The notes beneath the pieces were generated by a model. It saw only the letters and a list, made by a program, of their open reading frames with translations. It was not told where the DNA came from and did not search any database. The translations under genes were made by a program, and so were the position numbers. Positions 51,528-60,603 of a stretch of DNA of 64,000 bases are shown piece by piece; the first letter of the stretch is position 1, and each line of letters starts with the position of its first letter. This DNA comes from Oceanobacillus chungangensis. Its GTDB lineage: Bacteria; Bacillota; Bacilli; Bacillales; Amphibacillaceae. The stretch spans positions 146,581-210,580 of the forward strand of contig NZ_PIOD01000016.1 in the NCBI RefSeq assembly GCF_003369565.1, read 5' to 3'.

Positions 51528-53048
51528 CTATTTGAACTCATGTGTGGCAAGCACAGTCGCGATGGCATCTTCAATTGACGTTACCGAACTGCTTAAGAAG
51601 TTATTTACCATTATTGAAAAAATCAATTTCTCCCCGTCTAAGGAAGTAACATAGCCTGAAAGCGACGAAACACCAGTAAGGGAGCCTGTCTTCGCGATAA
51701 CATTTCCTTTTGCCGGCTCTTCCTTCATCCGATGCCTGAGCGTTCCACCTACTAGCCGCTCCTCCATCCCGGCTACAGGAAAGGAGAATTCAAAATCAGC
51801 GTACCAATCCTTTTGCTGCACGTGATAAAGCAGATTTGATAGCCCACTTGCAGGTATTAACGTTTTATGAGACATTCCTGAACCATCACGGAACCGAACG
51901 GTATCTGGATTAACGCCTGATTCTGCTGCCGTTTCAGCAATTACCTCTAGACCCTTCTCCCAGCTTCCTTCGCTATGAACGACTTGGCCCATTTCCTTCG
52001 ATAGTGTTTCTCCTAATCCATTATTACTTAATTTCATAAATGGCAGGAGCAGTTCATTTAAAGGAATTGATTTTACCGTTGTAAGCACGGTCGCATTCTC
52101 AGGCGTTACCCCCGTTTGAACTTTCGAATTGCCGATAAACTTGATGCCTTGCTGCTCTAATGACTGTTTAAAAACATCTAGCACATATCCTGTTGGTTCC
52201 CAGACTGCAATCCATTCTTTTGAGTTCGCTCCCTTTAAAGGGATTTTCCCTTCGACAATAATTGTATTCGTACCATGCTCCCGTTCAATTGTCAGATCCT
52301 TCGCTTCATTTGCAGCAACTATTTCAGTTTTATTCAAAATCGTGACGTAGTCTGTATTTGGCGTAAGTGTTACTTTCCCCGGTCCGCCTAGCTTCGTTCC
52401 TGGAATTACTTCCACAATAACCGTTCCAGCGTCATAATCATTATTTGGAGAAAGCGTCAGCGCAGAGACTTGTGCACCGGTATAGAAAGACTCATCGGAC
52501 CAGTTCAAATCCTGGGATAGGCGAATCGCATCATACCACTGATCATCGCCGATTAAATTCCCATTGATACGGTTAATCCCTTGTTCCTTCAATTCAATTG
52601 CTGCTTGATCGAGATCCTCTTTTAATAATGTAGGATCTCCTTTACCCCGAATATACAAGTTTCCTTGCAATACCTTTCCTTTTATCTTACCATCCGTTGC
52701 GAATTCCGTTGTAAATTGATAGTCCGGACCAAGTGTATCTAGACTTGCTGCCGCAGTTAAGATTTTCATATTCGATGCAGGATGCAATCGTAAATCACCT
52801 TGATATGCATAGATTTCTTCACCAGTTTCCGCCTTTCGAACACTTATCCCGACGCTTGCCCCGTCCAATGATTCATCCTTTAAAATTGCAGCCATTTTTT
52901 CTGATAATGTTCGGGATTTCTCTTTCTCTGAGATCTCATTGGAGGCTTTAATAATGGGTGGTTCATCCTTGTTTATTAACGAAATGGCGACAGTTACCAT
53001 TATCAAGAGGAATAGAAAGCCATAAAAAATCTTATTCTTTGAGACCAT
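51528..53048 (-). CDS. D-alanyl-D-alanine carboxypeptidase/endopeptidase, PBP4 (peptidase S13)
   Basis: 506 residues with an N-terminal signal or anchor (IFYGFLFLLIMVTVAISLI). Active-site motifs of class C low-mass penicillin-binding proteins: SxxK is S92-N-M-K95 in HPASNMKIL, SxN is SNN in KLSNNGLGE, and KTG is in VIAKTGSLTGVSS. The large insertion between SxxK and SxN is normal for S13 enzymes. It trims or cleaves peptidoglycan peptides outside the membrane, as DacC/PbpX-type proteins do. AGAGGTG lies 10 bases before the ATG. Single gene. Confidence 0.93.
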   Translation of the reverse strand: MVSKNKIFYGFLFLLIMVTVAISLINKDEPPIIKASNEISEKEKSRTLSEKMAAILKDESLDGASVGISVRKAETGEEIYAYQGDLRLHPASNMKILTAAASLDTLGPDYQFTTEFATDGKIKGKVLQGNLYIRGKGDPTLLKEDLDQAAIELKEQGINRINGNLIGDDQWYDAIRLSQDLNWSDESFYTGAQVSALTLSPNNDYDAGTVIVEVIPGTKLGGPGKVTLTPNTDYVTILNKTEIVAANEAKDLTIEREHGTNTIIVEGKIPLKGANSKEWIAVWEPTGYVLDVFKQSLEQQGIKFIGNSKVQTGVTPENATVLTTVKSIPLNELLLPFMKLSNNGLGETLSKEMGQVVHSEGSWEKGLEVIAETAAESGVNPDTVRFRDGSGMSHKTLIPASGLSNLLYHVQQKDWYADFEFSFPVAGMEERLVGGTLRHRMKEEPAKGNVIAKTGSLTGVSSLSGYVTSLDGEKLIFSIMVNNFLSSSVTSIEDAIATVLATHEFK

Positions 53049-53136
53049 AACTGCATCGCACCTCTATTGTTAGAATATTTTAATTATACATTAAATTAAT
53101 CAATATGAAAGCTATTATTCGAATACTAAGGGTTAC

Positions 53137-53160
53137 CCCAGCCTTAGTTGCACTTATAGT
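53137..53160 (-). repeat. Short dispersed repeat, copy 3
   Basis: Minus strand ATAAGTGCAACTAAGGCTGG, matching the first block of copies 1 and 2; the second block is missing. Confidence 0.5.
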
Positions 53161-53294
53161 AAATATTTATACTTGCTTAAATACCAAAGATAATATTATT
53201 TCCTAAGCTAGCTATTAATATGCCGAAACTCATGTTTTTATTGCATATTTCCCCAAAATTCCTTGCTTTAAAAATGGACAGGTTCTAAAAAGAC

Positions 53295-53323
53295 TTGACT
53301 TTATCTAACATCCTTTGTAATAT
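53295..53323 (+). promoter_or_regulatory. Promoter of pyrP
   Basis: TTGACT (53295-53300), 17-base spacer, TAATAT (53318-53323). Confidence 0.75.
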
Positions 53324-53329
53324 ACTTGT

Positions 53330-53475
53330 AGATTACCTTTAAATCAGTCCTGTGAGGCTGGCAAGGTTGGTGCGGATTCGTTGTGCATATAGATGCGCAA
53401 TGGTTTGGGCAGGCTACTTCCTGTCTAAATAAAAATGCACCCTGCCAGTTTATCGGGCAGGGTGCATTTTTTTAT
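53330..53475 (+). promoter_or_regulatory. PyrR-dependent attenuator leader
   Basis: TCCTGTGAGGCTGGCAAGG (53347-53365) closely fits the PyrR-binding loop found before pyr genes of Bacillus. Downstream, ATGCACCCTGCC and GGCAGGGTGCAT (53435-53467) form a perfect terminator with seven T residues. An antiterminator can form upstream (GGTTTGGGCAGG can compete for the CCTGCC arm). When UMP or UTP is abundant, PyrR binds the loop and favours termination before pyrP. Confidence 0.88.
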
Positions 53476-53508
53476 ATCTTATTAATTTATAGAATAGGGG
53501 AGAAGACT

Positions 53509-54768
53509 ATGTCACAACGTGAAATTCAAGTTGATGAGCGTCTGCCATTTTTACAAAGTTTACCACTTAGCTTTCAGCACTTATTTGCAATGTTCGGTTC
53601 AACTGTATTAGTACCGATTATTTTTGGAGTTGATCCTGCGACCATCCTACTAATGAACGGAATTGGAACCATTCTTTATATCTTCATTACGAAAGGGAAA
53701 ATTCCTGCATATTTAGGATCCAGCTTCGCGTTTATTTCACCAGTAACCCTCGTTATAACCCAGGGTGGCGGCTATGGCGCAGCGTTAGGTGGATTCTTCG
53801 TTGTAGGTCTTGTTCTCGTCCTAATCGGCTTAATCGTTAAAGTAGCAGGGACCACATGGATTGATACTGTCTTCCCACCAGCTGCAATGGGAGCAATCGT
53901 AGCAGTAATTGGCCTTGAGCTTGTGCCAACTGCTGCAGGCATGGCGGGACTTGTGCCCGATCCGAATATCCCAGTTGATACAACAGCAATCACAGTTTCA
54001 CTACTTACACTAGGCTTTACAATTGTTTACTGGGTTGTCCTTCGTGGCTTCTTGAAAATTATCCCAATCCTGCTTGGAATTGTAACAGGCTATTGTATTG
54101 CAACGTTTTTCGGTATCGTCGATTATACAGCAGTAAAGGAAGCAGATTGGATTCAATTGCCAACATTCTACCAAATCGAGTTTAACTGGTCAGATATTCT
54201 GATTATCCTGCCCGCTGCGCTCGTGTTAATTCCAGAACATATCGGACACTTAGTCGTAACAGGAAATATCGTGAAGAAAGACCTTGTAAAAGATCCTGGA
54301 CTTGATCGTTCTTTATTCGGTAACGGAATTTCAACAATGATTTCCAGTTTACTCGGTTCAACACCAAATACAACATACGGCGAGAATATCGGCGTACTTG
54401 CAATCACTCGTGTATACTCTACTTGGATTATCGGTGGAGCAGCAGTAATTGCGGTGATCTTATCGTTCTGCGGAAAACTTGCAGCACTAATTACGACAAT
54501 CCCAACTCCTGTAATGGGCGGAATTTCCTTACTCTTATTCGGAATCATCGCGGTAAGCGGACTTCGTATACTAGTGGAGCAAAAAGTGGATTATAGTAAT
54601 TCACAAAACCTGATATTAACTTGTGTTGTGCTTGCGGTAGGAATTAGTGGAGCTTCCATCTCACTTGGCGAAGTAGCATTATCGGGTATGGGACTTGCAA
54701 CAATTGTTGCGGTTATCTTGAGCTTGTTCTTCAAACTATTAAATGTGCTTAAGCTTGCAAATGAATAG
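53509..54768 (+). CDS. pyrP: Uracil permease PyrP (NCS2 family)
   Basis: 419 residues from ATG 53509 (AGGGGAG upstream); the frame is open back to 53383 but that runs through the attenuator. DERLPFLQSLPLSFQHLFAM is the family start. FISPVTLVITQGGGYGAALGG, and the signature PEHIGHLVVTGNIVKKDL with the substrate-binding Glu, are those of uracil permeases; NTTYGENIGVLAITRVYS is the second conserved block. It imports uracil with protons through 14 membrane segments. The PyrR leader upstream confirms a pyrimidine role. Confidence 0.95.
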   Translation: MSQREIQVDERLPFLQSLPLSFQHLFAMFGSTVLVPIIFGVDPATILLMNGIGTILYIFITKGKIPAYLGSSFAFISPVTLVITQGGGYGAALGGFFVVGLVLVLIGLIVKVAGTTWIDTVFPPAAMGAIVAVIGLELVPTAAGMAGLVPDPNIPVDTTAITVSLLTLGFTIVYWVVLRGFLKIIPILLGIVTGYCIATFFGIVDYTAVKEADWIQLPTFYQIEFNWSDILIILPAALVLIPEHIGHLVVTGNIVKKDLVKDPGLDRSLFGNGISTMISSLLGSTPNTTYGENIGVLAITRVYSTWIIGGAAVIAVILSFCGKLAALITTIPTPVMGGISLLLFGIIAVSGLRILVEQKVDYSNSQNLILTCVVLAVGISGASISLGEVALSGMGLATIVAVILSLFFKLLNVLKLANE

Positions 54769-54783
54769 ATTCTTATAATGAGA

Positions 54784-54818
54784 TATCCCTTTGGAAATTC
54801 CCCAAGGGGGTATTTCTG
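54784..54818 (+). terminator. Terminator after pyrP
   Basis: ATCCCTTTGG and CCAAGGGGGTAT pair imperfectly around AAATTC and are followed by TTCTG. Confidence 0.55.
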
Positions 54819-54875
54819 TATAGAAAGACTGATGAAATGAGCAGCGTTTTTTATCATTTTTTAACAACTATTAAG

Positions 54876-54908
54876 GAAAAAGCAATCCCCTCAAGAAATG
54901 AGATTGCT
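54876..54908 (-). terminator. Terminator after the RsbR-like gene
   Basis: AGCAATC/GATTGCT with a 14-base loop and TTTTTCC on the minus strand. A second perfect stem, GTAGGTA/TACCTAC at 54913-54933, precedes it. Confidence 0.65.
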
Positions 54909-54929
54909 ATTGGTAGGTATTTTACATAC

Positions 54930-55748
54930 CTACGCTTTTATTTCAAAATATTCATCTAATGCTTGTTGTAATGTTCCTTTGATTTCTGTGTTTTTCATGT
55001 TCGTTCCTAAGTGAACCATTTTTCTGGCAAGTTGAGGTCTTAATCCCGTTAAGATTGATTTTGAACCCATCAGCTTTATCCCAGTTAACACCTGTTGAAA
55101 AATAGCAACTGTATATTCATCCATATCAGTTATTCCTGAAAGGTCGATAATTAATGTATTAATCCTTAACTTTGATATTTCGTTTAATACTTTCTCTTCA
55201 ATAATATCCATTCGATAGGAATCAAACATGCCAATCATTGGCAATACGGCTATAGAAGAGCTGACTGGAATGATAGGAACTGATAGATGTTCAACTAATT
55301 TCCTTTGGTTCATAATTAATTCATCTTTATAGTTAGAATAGCTAATAAAAAAGCTATTTAAAAATTCATCAATCCCATCATTAATGGTCTGTTCCAGTTC
55401 ATAAAAATCACCAGCAAAGTTAGAACTGCTGTTTAATGGATCATTTTCCCGTAGGAGTTGCCATAAAGTACGTCTAAGTGCATGGATCCACTCTAATTTG
55501 AGTGCTAAGGTTAGTGAATACTTCGCCCAAGAAATTCCTTCTACTTCTGCAAAATCAATGAGTTCCTCTCGCTTATTTCCCACAACATAGAGTGCGATCG
55601 TTTCTGCATTTTTCAAAAGATCAATATTTCCTTCTTCTAATATAGTATTAATCTTCGTGGCAACATTTCCTGCCTCTGATAAAAGCATCGATTGAAATTC
55701 TTCTCTGTTATTCAAAATATAGTTGTCAATACTGCTTCTGGCTGTCAC
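54930..55748 (-). CDS. RsbR-type stressosome protein (STAS domain)
   Basis: 272 residues starting with GTG 55748 (AGGAGG 8 bases upstream). Residues ~1-145 form an RsbR N-terminal helical, globin-like domain; 150-272 are a STAS domain (LIIDLSGITDMDEYTVAIFQQ, SILTGLRPQLARKMVHLG). RsbR paralogues assemble with RsbS into the stressosome and are phosphorylated by RsbT on two threonines. By alignment from memory, the first site is E211 here and the second is T234, so the first would mimic permanent phosphorylation. No rsbS, rsbT or sigB genes are adjacent; it is a stand-alone paralogue. Confidence 0.85.
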   Translation of the reverse strand: MTARSSIDNYILNNREEFQSMLLSEAGNVATKINTILEEGNIDLLKNAETIALYVVGNKREELIDFAEVEGISWAKYSLTLALKLEWIHALRRTLWQLLRENDPLNSSSNFAGDFYELEQTINDGIDEFLNSFFISYSNYKDELIMNQRKLVEHLSVPIIPVSSSIAVLPMIGMFDSYRMDIIEEKVLNEISKLRINTLIIDLSGITDMDEYTVAIFQQVLTGIKLMGSKSILTGLRPQLARKMVHLGTNMKNTEIKGTLQQALDEYFEIKA

Positions 55749-55793
55749 ATTAAGTTCCTCCTATTGTGAGTTTTTTATCGGAAGGTCCGAAAA

Positions 55794-55817
55794 AATGGAT
55801 ATATATATATATCCATT
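55794..55817. repeat. 24-bp perfect AT-rich palindrome
   Basis: AATGGAT, ten alternating A/T bases, ATCCATT. It lies upstream of the RsbR-like gene and could be an operator or a cruciform. Confidence 0.7.
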
Positions 55818-55996
55818 CTATATTAATAAGAAAAATCCCTTCTTTTTTATTCCCTTCTAAGCTCAAATTAACACATATTATCAGGTTCTTTTCTTAAAGA
55901 AGGATAAACACTCTTTCTTGTTGAATTTATTTAAAGTGTAGATTATTGAGTAAAAAAACCAATCACATCTAAAAATAATGGAAATGAGGAGCTAAA

Positions 55997-56191
55997 ATGG
56001 CCGAACAACAATGCATGTTATGCGAGAGTAAAGCATTAGGAAATGCGGTATGGGCAGGATTTGGTGGCACTTTGCAACCAGCTAAAAAAATGGATTGGAA
56101 AGGTGGATCTAAAGTACTTGTTACAGTTTGTACAGAATGTGGTCATATATCGATGAAGGCGGAAAGACCTCATATATTTAAAAATAAATGA
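55997..56191 (+). CDS. Small zinc-ribbon-like protein, 64 residues
   Basis: Two CxxC pairs (CMLC at residues 6-9 and CTEC at 45-48) could bind one zinc ion. Between them lies a glycine-rich stretch (GNAVWAGFGGTLQPAKKMDW), and GHISMKAERPHIFKNK ends the protein. GAGGAG stands 5 bases before the ATG. It resembles short Bacillaceae proteins of unknown role that bind nucleic acid or protein. Single gene, divergent from the RsbR-like gene. Confidence 0.72.
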   Translation: MAEQQCMLCESKALGNAVWAGFGGTLQPAKKMDWKGGSKVLVTVCTECGHISMKAERPHIFKNK

Positions 56192-56642
56192 TAACACTAT
56201 GCACAATTTGCCAATAATCATCAAGCAGGCGCATTGTAAATGGAAGGTTAACGCATTTATTGTGCTAACAGATGTGATTGTATAGGGGGTATCGCCTCAT
56301 TGCTAACAAAGAAAGTTGAGCGTTAGCCCCTTTTCAAATTCAATTGACGAGGGGCATATAATATTTAATAGTTCCCCATACCACCAACTCTTTCAGCTTA
56401 TAATTCTTCTATAGGATTCACACCATTTAAACCTGCCAATTACAAAAAAACATATGAAACAATATTATCACTCATGTTCAGAATACTGTTTCTCCATATT
56501 AAACCTTAAATCGTCTAATTTGATCAATCTCTTTTTCAAAATGACTCGTCATTCGATGGGAAACAAAAACATTATTATATTTTCAGATAATAATTATGGT
56601 ATGATTATTTTTACTTAGACAAAAACGGGAGGGGTGTGGACA
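56192..56642. other. Intergenic region without intact genes
   Basis: 451 bases. A minus-strand frame ending near 56505 reads NNVFVSHRMTSHFEKEID, then QIRRFKV and a stop, perhaps the tail of a lost gene. The acetyltransferase ribosome site (GGGAGGGG) is at its right end. No repeat or RNA recognised. Confidence 0.4.
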
Positions 56643-57190
56643 ATGTTTCATTTTAAAATTGACGAGGAGATTGTATTACAGCAGCTGGAAATTCAGGATG
56701 CACAAGCACTATTTCAACTTACAGAAGGATCCAGAGAATATTTACGAGCATGGCTACCCTGGGTTGATGGCACAAAGACAGTTGATGATTCACAGGCATT
56801 TATTGAGCATACTACCCAAACAATGGAAGCCAAAAAGGGACTTACAACTGGCATTTATTATCAGGGGAAATTAGTCGGAAGGCGGGATTCAACAGCTTAG
56901 ACTTCCGAAATAAAATTGGGCATATCGGCTACTGGCTGGCGAAGGATTATCAAGGGAAGGGTATTATGAGCCGTGTTGCTCGAGCATTAACCGAATATGC
57001 TTTTCATGAGTTAGACCTTAACCGTGTCGAAATCCGTGCTGCATATGAAAATTTGAGGAGCCGCGCAATCCCCAAACGGTTGGGCTTTGTTGAAGAAGGT
57101 AAAATTAGACAAGCAGAATGGCTGTATGATCATTATGTCGACCATGTCATATACGGGATGTTAGCGAGTGATTGGGAAAACATCCGCTAA
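56643..57190 (+). pseudogene. RimJ/RimL (YdaF-like) N-acetyltransferase, broken by one frameshift
   Basis: From ATG 56643 the frame reads FKIDEEIVLQQLEIQDAQALF, then REYLRAWLPWVDGTKTVDDS, up to YYQGKLVG, and ends early at 56900. Removing one-base phase loss near 56880, the next frame restores AGFNSLDFRNKIGHIGYWLA, KDYQGKGIMSRVARAL, and the normal end VIYGMLASDWENIR at 57190. All GNAT motifs are present across both frames, so a single deleted base inactivates the gene. The intact enzyme would acetylate a ribosomal protein N-terminus or a related target. A sequencing error is a second explanation. Confidence 0.85.
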
Positions 57191-57205
57191 GTTAGGAGTG
57201 GTGAA

Positions 57206-57682
57206 ATGGATATCGTATTTAAAACAGATACTTCTGTTTTCAATTATCGTGTCGCTGGGATATGGACTCAAAATGGACAAGTACTTATACATAAGGATGT
57301 TAACGATACAAACTGGTCTCTCCCAGGAGGAAGGGTTGCTCTTGGTGAAGACTCACAAGTCGCGCTCATCCGTGAATTTCAAGAAGAGCTAACGATGGAA
57401 ATTGAGGTTGGACAGCTGTGCTGGATCGTAGAGAACTTCTTTGACTATAAAGGCGATGCTTTTCACGAAATTAGCTTCTATTATGAGGTATCGACTAGTG
57501 ATTCATCATTATTGCAAAGCGAGGCATTCCATGGTCCAGAAGGGGAGCGACTGCTTTACAAATGGGTTCCAATAGAAAAATTATCGGAATATGAATTGCT
57601 CCCTAGTTTCCTAAAATCTGGCTTAAAGGCGTTGCCAGGCCGTACAGTACATATAATCAATCGAGATGGGGATGACAAATGA
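57206..57682 (+). CDS. Nudix hydrolase
   Basis: 158 residues, AGGAG upstream of ATG 57206. The Nudix box spans about residues 42-64: GGRVALGEDSQVALIREFQE, then ELTMEIEVG, with REFQEEL carrying the metal-binding glutamates. VAGIWTQNGQVLIHKD precedes it. It would hydrolyse a nucleoside diphosphate linked to another group; the substrate is unknown. Its stop overlaps the next gene's start by 4 bases (ATGA), so the two are co-translated. It follows the broken acetyltransferase by 15 bases, possibly in one operon. Confidence 0.9.
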   Translation: MDIVFKTDTSVFNYRVAGIWTQNGQVLIHKDVNDTNWSLPGGRVALGEDSQVALIREFQEELTMEIEVGQLCWIVENFFDYKGDAFHEISFYYEVSTSDSSLLQSEAFHGPEGERLLYKWVPIEKLSEYELLPSFLKSGLKALPGRTVHIINRDGDDK

Positions 57683-58224
57683 CCAGAATTAACGGTAGGT
57701 CAATTTACATTCGTGCATTTAAAACAGATGATGCTGAAGAACTGCTAGCTTTGCAGCTTACGAATCGTGACTTCTTTGAGAGATTCTCCACGCATCGAGA
57801 TAATGACTTCTATACCTTAGAGGGACAAAAGACAAGAATCAAAAGCTATGCCAAAAGCTGGGAGCTCGATCAACAATATATGTTTGGCATTTTTACACTC
57901 GACAAGGATGCATTAATTGGTACCGTTAATCTATTCGAGGTACTCCGTGGCTCCCTGCAAGGAGCTTTTATCGGTTATTTCTTGGATCAAAAGCAGAACG
58001 GAAAAGGTTATATGACAGAAGCCGTAAAGCTAGTTGTAGCTTATGCCTTCGAACATTTAAAATTGCACCGAATCGAAGCAGGTGTCATGCCACATAATAT
58101 TGGCTCGATTCGCGTATTGGAAAAGGCCGGCTTCCACAAAGAAGGAATTGCAGTAAAGAATGTTAAAATAAATGGCAGATGGGAAGACCATCAAATGTTA
58201 GCAAGAATAAATCCGAATGACTAA
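57679..58224 (+). CDS. RimJ/RimL-type GNAT N-acetyltransferase
   Basis: 181 residues, overlapping the Nudix gene by 4 bases. IYIRAFKTDDAEELLALQLT is the start of RimJ-like enzymes, FIGYFLDQKQNGKGYMTEAVKLV is motif A with the Q-NGKGY acetyl-CoA loop, and HRIEAGVMPHNIGSIRVLEKAGF is motif B with NxxSxRVxEKxGF. It acetylates an N-terminal or small-molecule amine. It might partly replace the broken homologue just upstream. Confidence 0.9.
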   Translation: MTRINGRSIYIRAFKTDDAEELLALQLTNRDFFERFSTHRDNDFYTLEGQKTRIKSYAKSWELDQQYMFGIFTLDKDALIGTVNLFEVLRGSLQGAFIGYFLDQKQNGKGYMTEAVKLVVAYAFEHLKLHRIEAGVMPHNIGSIRVLEKAGFHKEGIAVKNVKINGRWEDHQMLARINPND

Positions 58225-58226
58225 TT

Positions 58227-58556
58227 CTATCGGTCTGTCTCCTTATAAGTAATCTTGATGACTTCATCTGTTTTTGAGTTAAATGAAATATCGATAAACA
58301 CACCGAATTCCTTCTCTTCACCTTTAAGCCACAGTTTGAACTTTTCGACTGAGGTATCACCATTTGTTTCTTTGCCAATATGGAGATAGTCAATGATTTG
58401 TGCGTTCGGATATTTTGCTTTCGTCTCTTCCATAGCCATTCGACCCCATTTTGCATAGGGAGGAATCACTATTTCCGCATTCAATGTATTGTCGATTGGA
58501 GCAAAATAACTTAATGGCAAGAACAGAGCAATCACTAATAGCAGTTTTTTCATCAT
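58227..58556 (-). CDS. Secreted DUF3889-family protein
   Basis: 109 residues with a Sec signal (MMKKLLLVIALFLPLSYFAP) and a small domain reading PPYAKWGRMAMEETKAKYP, then DYLHIGKETNGDTSVEKFKL. This matches the DUF3889 (YqzG/YhdC-like) secreted proteins of Bacillus, whose function is unknown. AGGAGG stands 8 bases before the first ATG. It converges on the acetyltransferase gene with only 2 bases between the stops. Confidence 0.82.
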   Translation of the reverse strand: MMKKLLLVIALFLPLSYFAPIDNTLNAEIVIPPYAKWGRMAMEETKAKYPNAQIIDYLHIGKETNGDTSVEKFKLWLKGEEKEFGVFIDISFNSKTDEVIKITYKETDR

Positions 58557-58620
58557 AACAGATAACCTCCTTTTCTATAGGATGTGTCAATTGGAGAATA
58601 TTATGAAGGAGCGTGAAAAA

Positions 58621-59202
58621 ATGACGAAAATATGTTTAATCAGGCACGGAGAAACTGACTGGAATGCACTTGGGAAAATTCAAGGGAAAACAGATATTCC
58701 ATTAAATGATACGGGGAGAAAACAGGCAGACGAGTGTGGTGCATACTTAGATGCAGCGGATTATGACATTTTAATTTCCAGCCCAATGAAACGTGCTAAG
58801 GAAACCGCGGAAATCATTAACAGCTATTTACATTTACCGATGATTGAAATGGATGATTTCGTTGAGCGAGCATTTGGTGACGGAGAAGGGATGACATTAG
58901 AAGCGAGGGTAGAGAAGTATCCAGATGGAAACTATCCGAACCAAGAGGAAAGAGAAGACTTTAACAATCGAGTCATGACAGGAATTAAGCAGGTTTGTGA
59001 TACATATCCAGATAAGCGTGTACTGCTTGTTGCCCACGGTGCAGTAATTGGCATGATCTTATCGAATTTGTCAAACGGAGAAATCGGCTCAGGAAAAACA
59101 AAGCTCATGAATGCATGTATTAGCAACATTCATTTCCAAAAGGAACAGTGGGAGATAAAGGATTACAATCGGATAGAGCATTTGTCCAGGTTTGGTGAGT
59201 AG
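58621..59202 (+). CDS. Histidine phosphatase (phosphoglycerate mutase-like)
   Basis: 193 residues from ATG 58621, 9 bases after AAGGAG; the upstream frame lies before that site. ICLIRHGETDWNALGKIQG carries the catalytic RHGE; SSPMKRAKETAEII is the second block, and VLLVAHGAVIGMI gives the second His. This is the PhoE/CobC/Gpm-like phosphatase group of bacilli, with broad phosphate-ester activity. Divergent from the DUF3889 gene. Shares a terminator with the IMPase gene. Confidence 0.9.
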   Translation: MTKICLIRHGETDWNALGKIQGKTDIPLNDTGRKQADECGAYLDAADYDILISSPMKRAKETAEIINSYLHLPMIEMDDFVERAFGDGEGMTLEARVEKYPDGNYPNQEEREDFNNRVMTGIKQVCDTYPDKRVLLVAHGAVIGMILSNLSNGEIGSGKTKLMNACISNIHFQKEQWEIKDYNRIEHLSRFGE

Positions 59203-59386
59203 AAACCAAATGAAGAGGCGAAAAAAACCAATGTTCGACTGTCCTATGTTATTTCCTAAAGAAATGGAGCGTCTGCTCTCTCGTAATGAATTCGAGAATA
59301 CTAATGTATATTAAGATTGGCGGGAAACACCAATAACTGATAATAGTTACCAGATGATTTGTGTTTCTAGGGAGCGTGCTTGAATT

Positions 59387-59424
59387 TACAATGGCAGTTT
59401 CGCAAAACTACCATTGTATTATTT
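59387..59424. terminator. Bidirectional terminator between histidine phosphatase and IMPase genes
   Basis: TACAATGG-AGTTT pairs with AAACT-CCATTGTA (one mismatch, loop CGCA), followed by TTATTT on the plus strand. Confidence 0.75.
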
Positions 59425-59433
59425 GAGCGGGGA

Positions 59434-60219
59434 TTATGATTCGTGACGTTTCATAATCGATACAACATCTTCAAAGCATCCAGCATTCGCTAGAATATAA
59501 TCACCGCCAACTAAGTAATCGACCGGGTTGCCATCGAATTTGCTCATTTTTAACCCTAATTCTTTTGCGAAAATGACTTGTGCCGCTAAATCCCAAGGAC
59601 CGGAATCGGAATTGACGAAGGCTACAAATTTGCCATCAAATACATGAATGGAATCAATTCCACCACAGCCCATATACCGTATATCAAAACAATGATTTAC
59701 AAGCTCGGTGAAATTCGATTTCGTATGCCATCTGCTAATATCACAAGAAACTAATCCATCCTCTAAGGCAATCGAGGCAGGAGATTTCATTCTAACTCCA
59801 TTTAAATAGGCTCCCTCATTTTCCATCGCATGATACAAATCGTTATTCATTACATCATAAATATATCCAAGCTTGCCGACATTATTCTCATAGTAGGCAA
59901 TCAACACACAGAAATGGTCCTGCTGTTTCAGAAAGTTTGTGGTCCCATCAATTGGATCAATTAACCATACATTGTCAAATGATTGGATTTGCTCTCTCTG
60001 TTTAGTTTCCTCGCCAATAATTTGATGGATCGGATAGTTCTCGATAATCTTCGCTCGAATCCTAGCTTCCACTTCTTTATCAATATTTGAAACTAAATCA
60101 CGATGACTAGACTTCGTTTCGATTGTTAATTCGGTCGATAATGATTCTTGAATAAAGGGAATAATTTCTTTAAACCATTGCTTTACTTGCAAATCAATTT
60201 CCATTAAGCTACGATCCAC
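59434..60219 (-). CDS. Inositol monophosphatase family protein
   Basis: 261 residues if GTG 60219 is used: GGAGG stands 7 bases before it and the length then matches the family; the frame is open to an ATG at 60294. The metal-binding motifs are GEE (in QIIGEETKQ), WLIDPIDGTTNFL with the DPIDGT signature, and SDSGPWDLAAQVIFAKELG with the third aspartate. It dephosphorylates inositol phosphate or related compounds with magnesium, as SuhB/YktC do. Single gene. Confidence 0.9.
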   Translation of the reverse strand: MDRSLMEIDLQVKQWFKEIIPFIQESLSTELTIETKSSHRDLVSNIDKEVEARIRAKIIENYPIHQIIGEETKQREQIQSFDNVWLIDPIDGTTNFLKQQDHFCVLIAYYENNVGKLGYIYDVMNNDLYHAMENEGAYLNGVRMKSPASIALEDGLVSCDISRWHTKSNFTELVNHCFDIRYMGCGGIDSIHVFDGKFVAFVNSDSGPWDLAAQVIFAKELGLKMSKFDGNPVDYLVGGDYILANAGCFEDVVSIMKRHES

Positions 60220-60603
60220 TTCGATTCCTCCAAACAACTGTACTTTTTTGAAAGTTCCTAAATTAATACTATGGTATTGCTTCAATGTTTTCAATGATTG
60301 ATACCTTTAATATTCTAAAATGCTACGGTTGCTTCCTAATAAATATGTCTAACCCTTGACTTGCTAACCCACACCAATACTATTTAAGAATCATTTCCCG
60401 GGGAATATCGACAAAATTTGCATCTCGAAAAATTAGAAATATTAATCCACTAATTCATAAATAATATCTTAATTGGTTAACTTGATTGTCACTACATCCT
60501 TAGGTTCACTTATTCATTTGTATAATATCTGCCAAAAAGCCGTATATAATCTATAAATCATAGGTTAAATGTTTCCCTTTTGTAAATTTTCAGAACATAC
60601 TAA

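Noticed and set aside
53383-53508. Extended N-terminus for the uracil permease
   Set aside because: These codons run through the PyrR loop and terminator; a normal ribosome site precedes ATG 53509.
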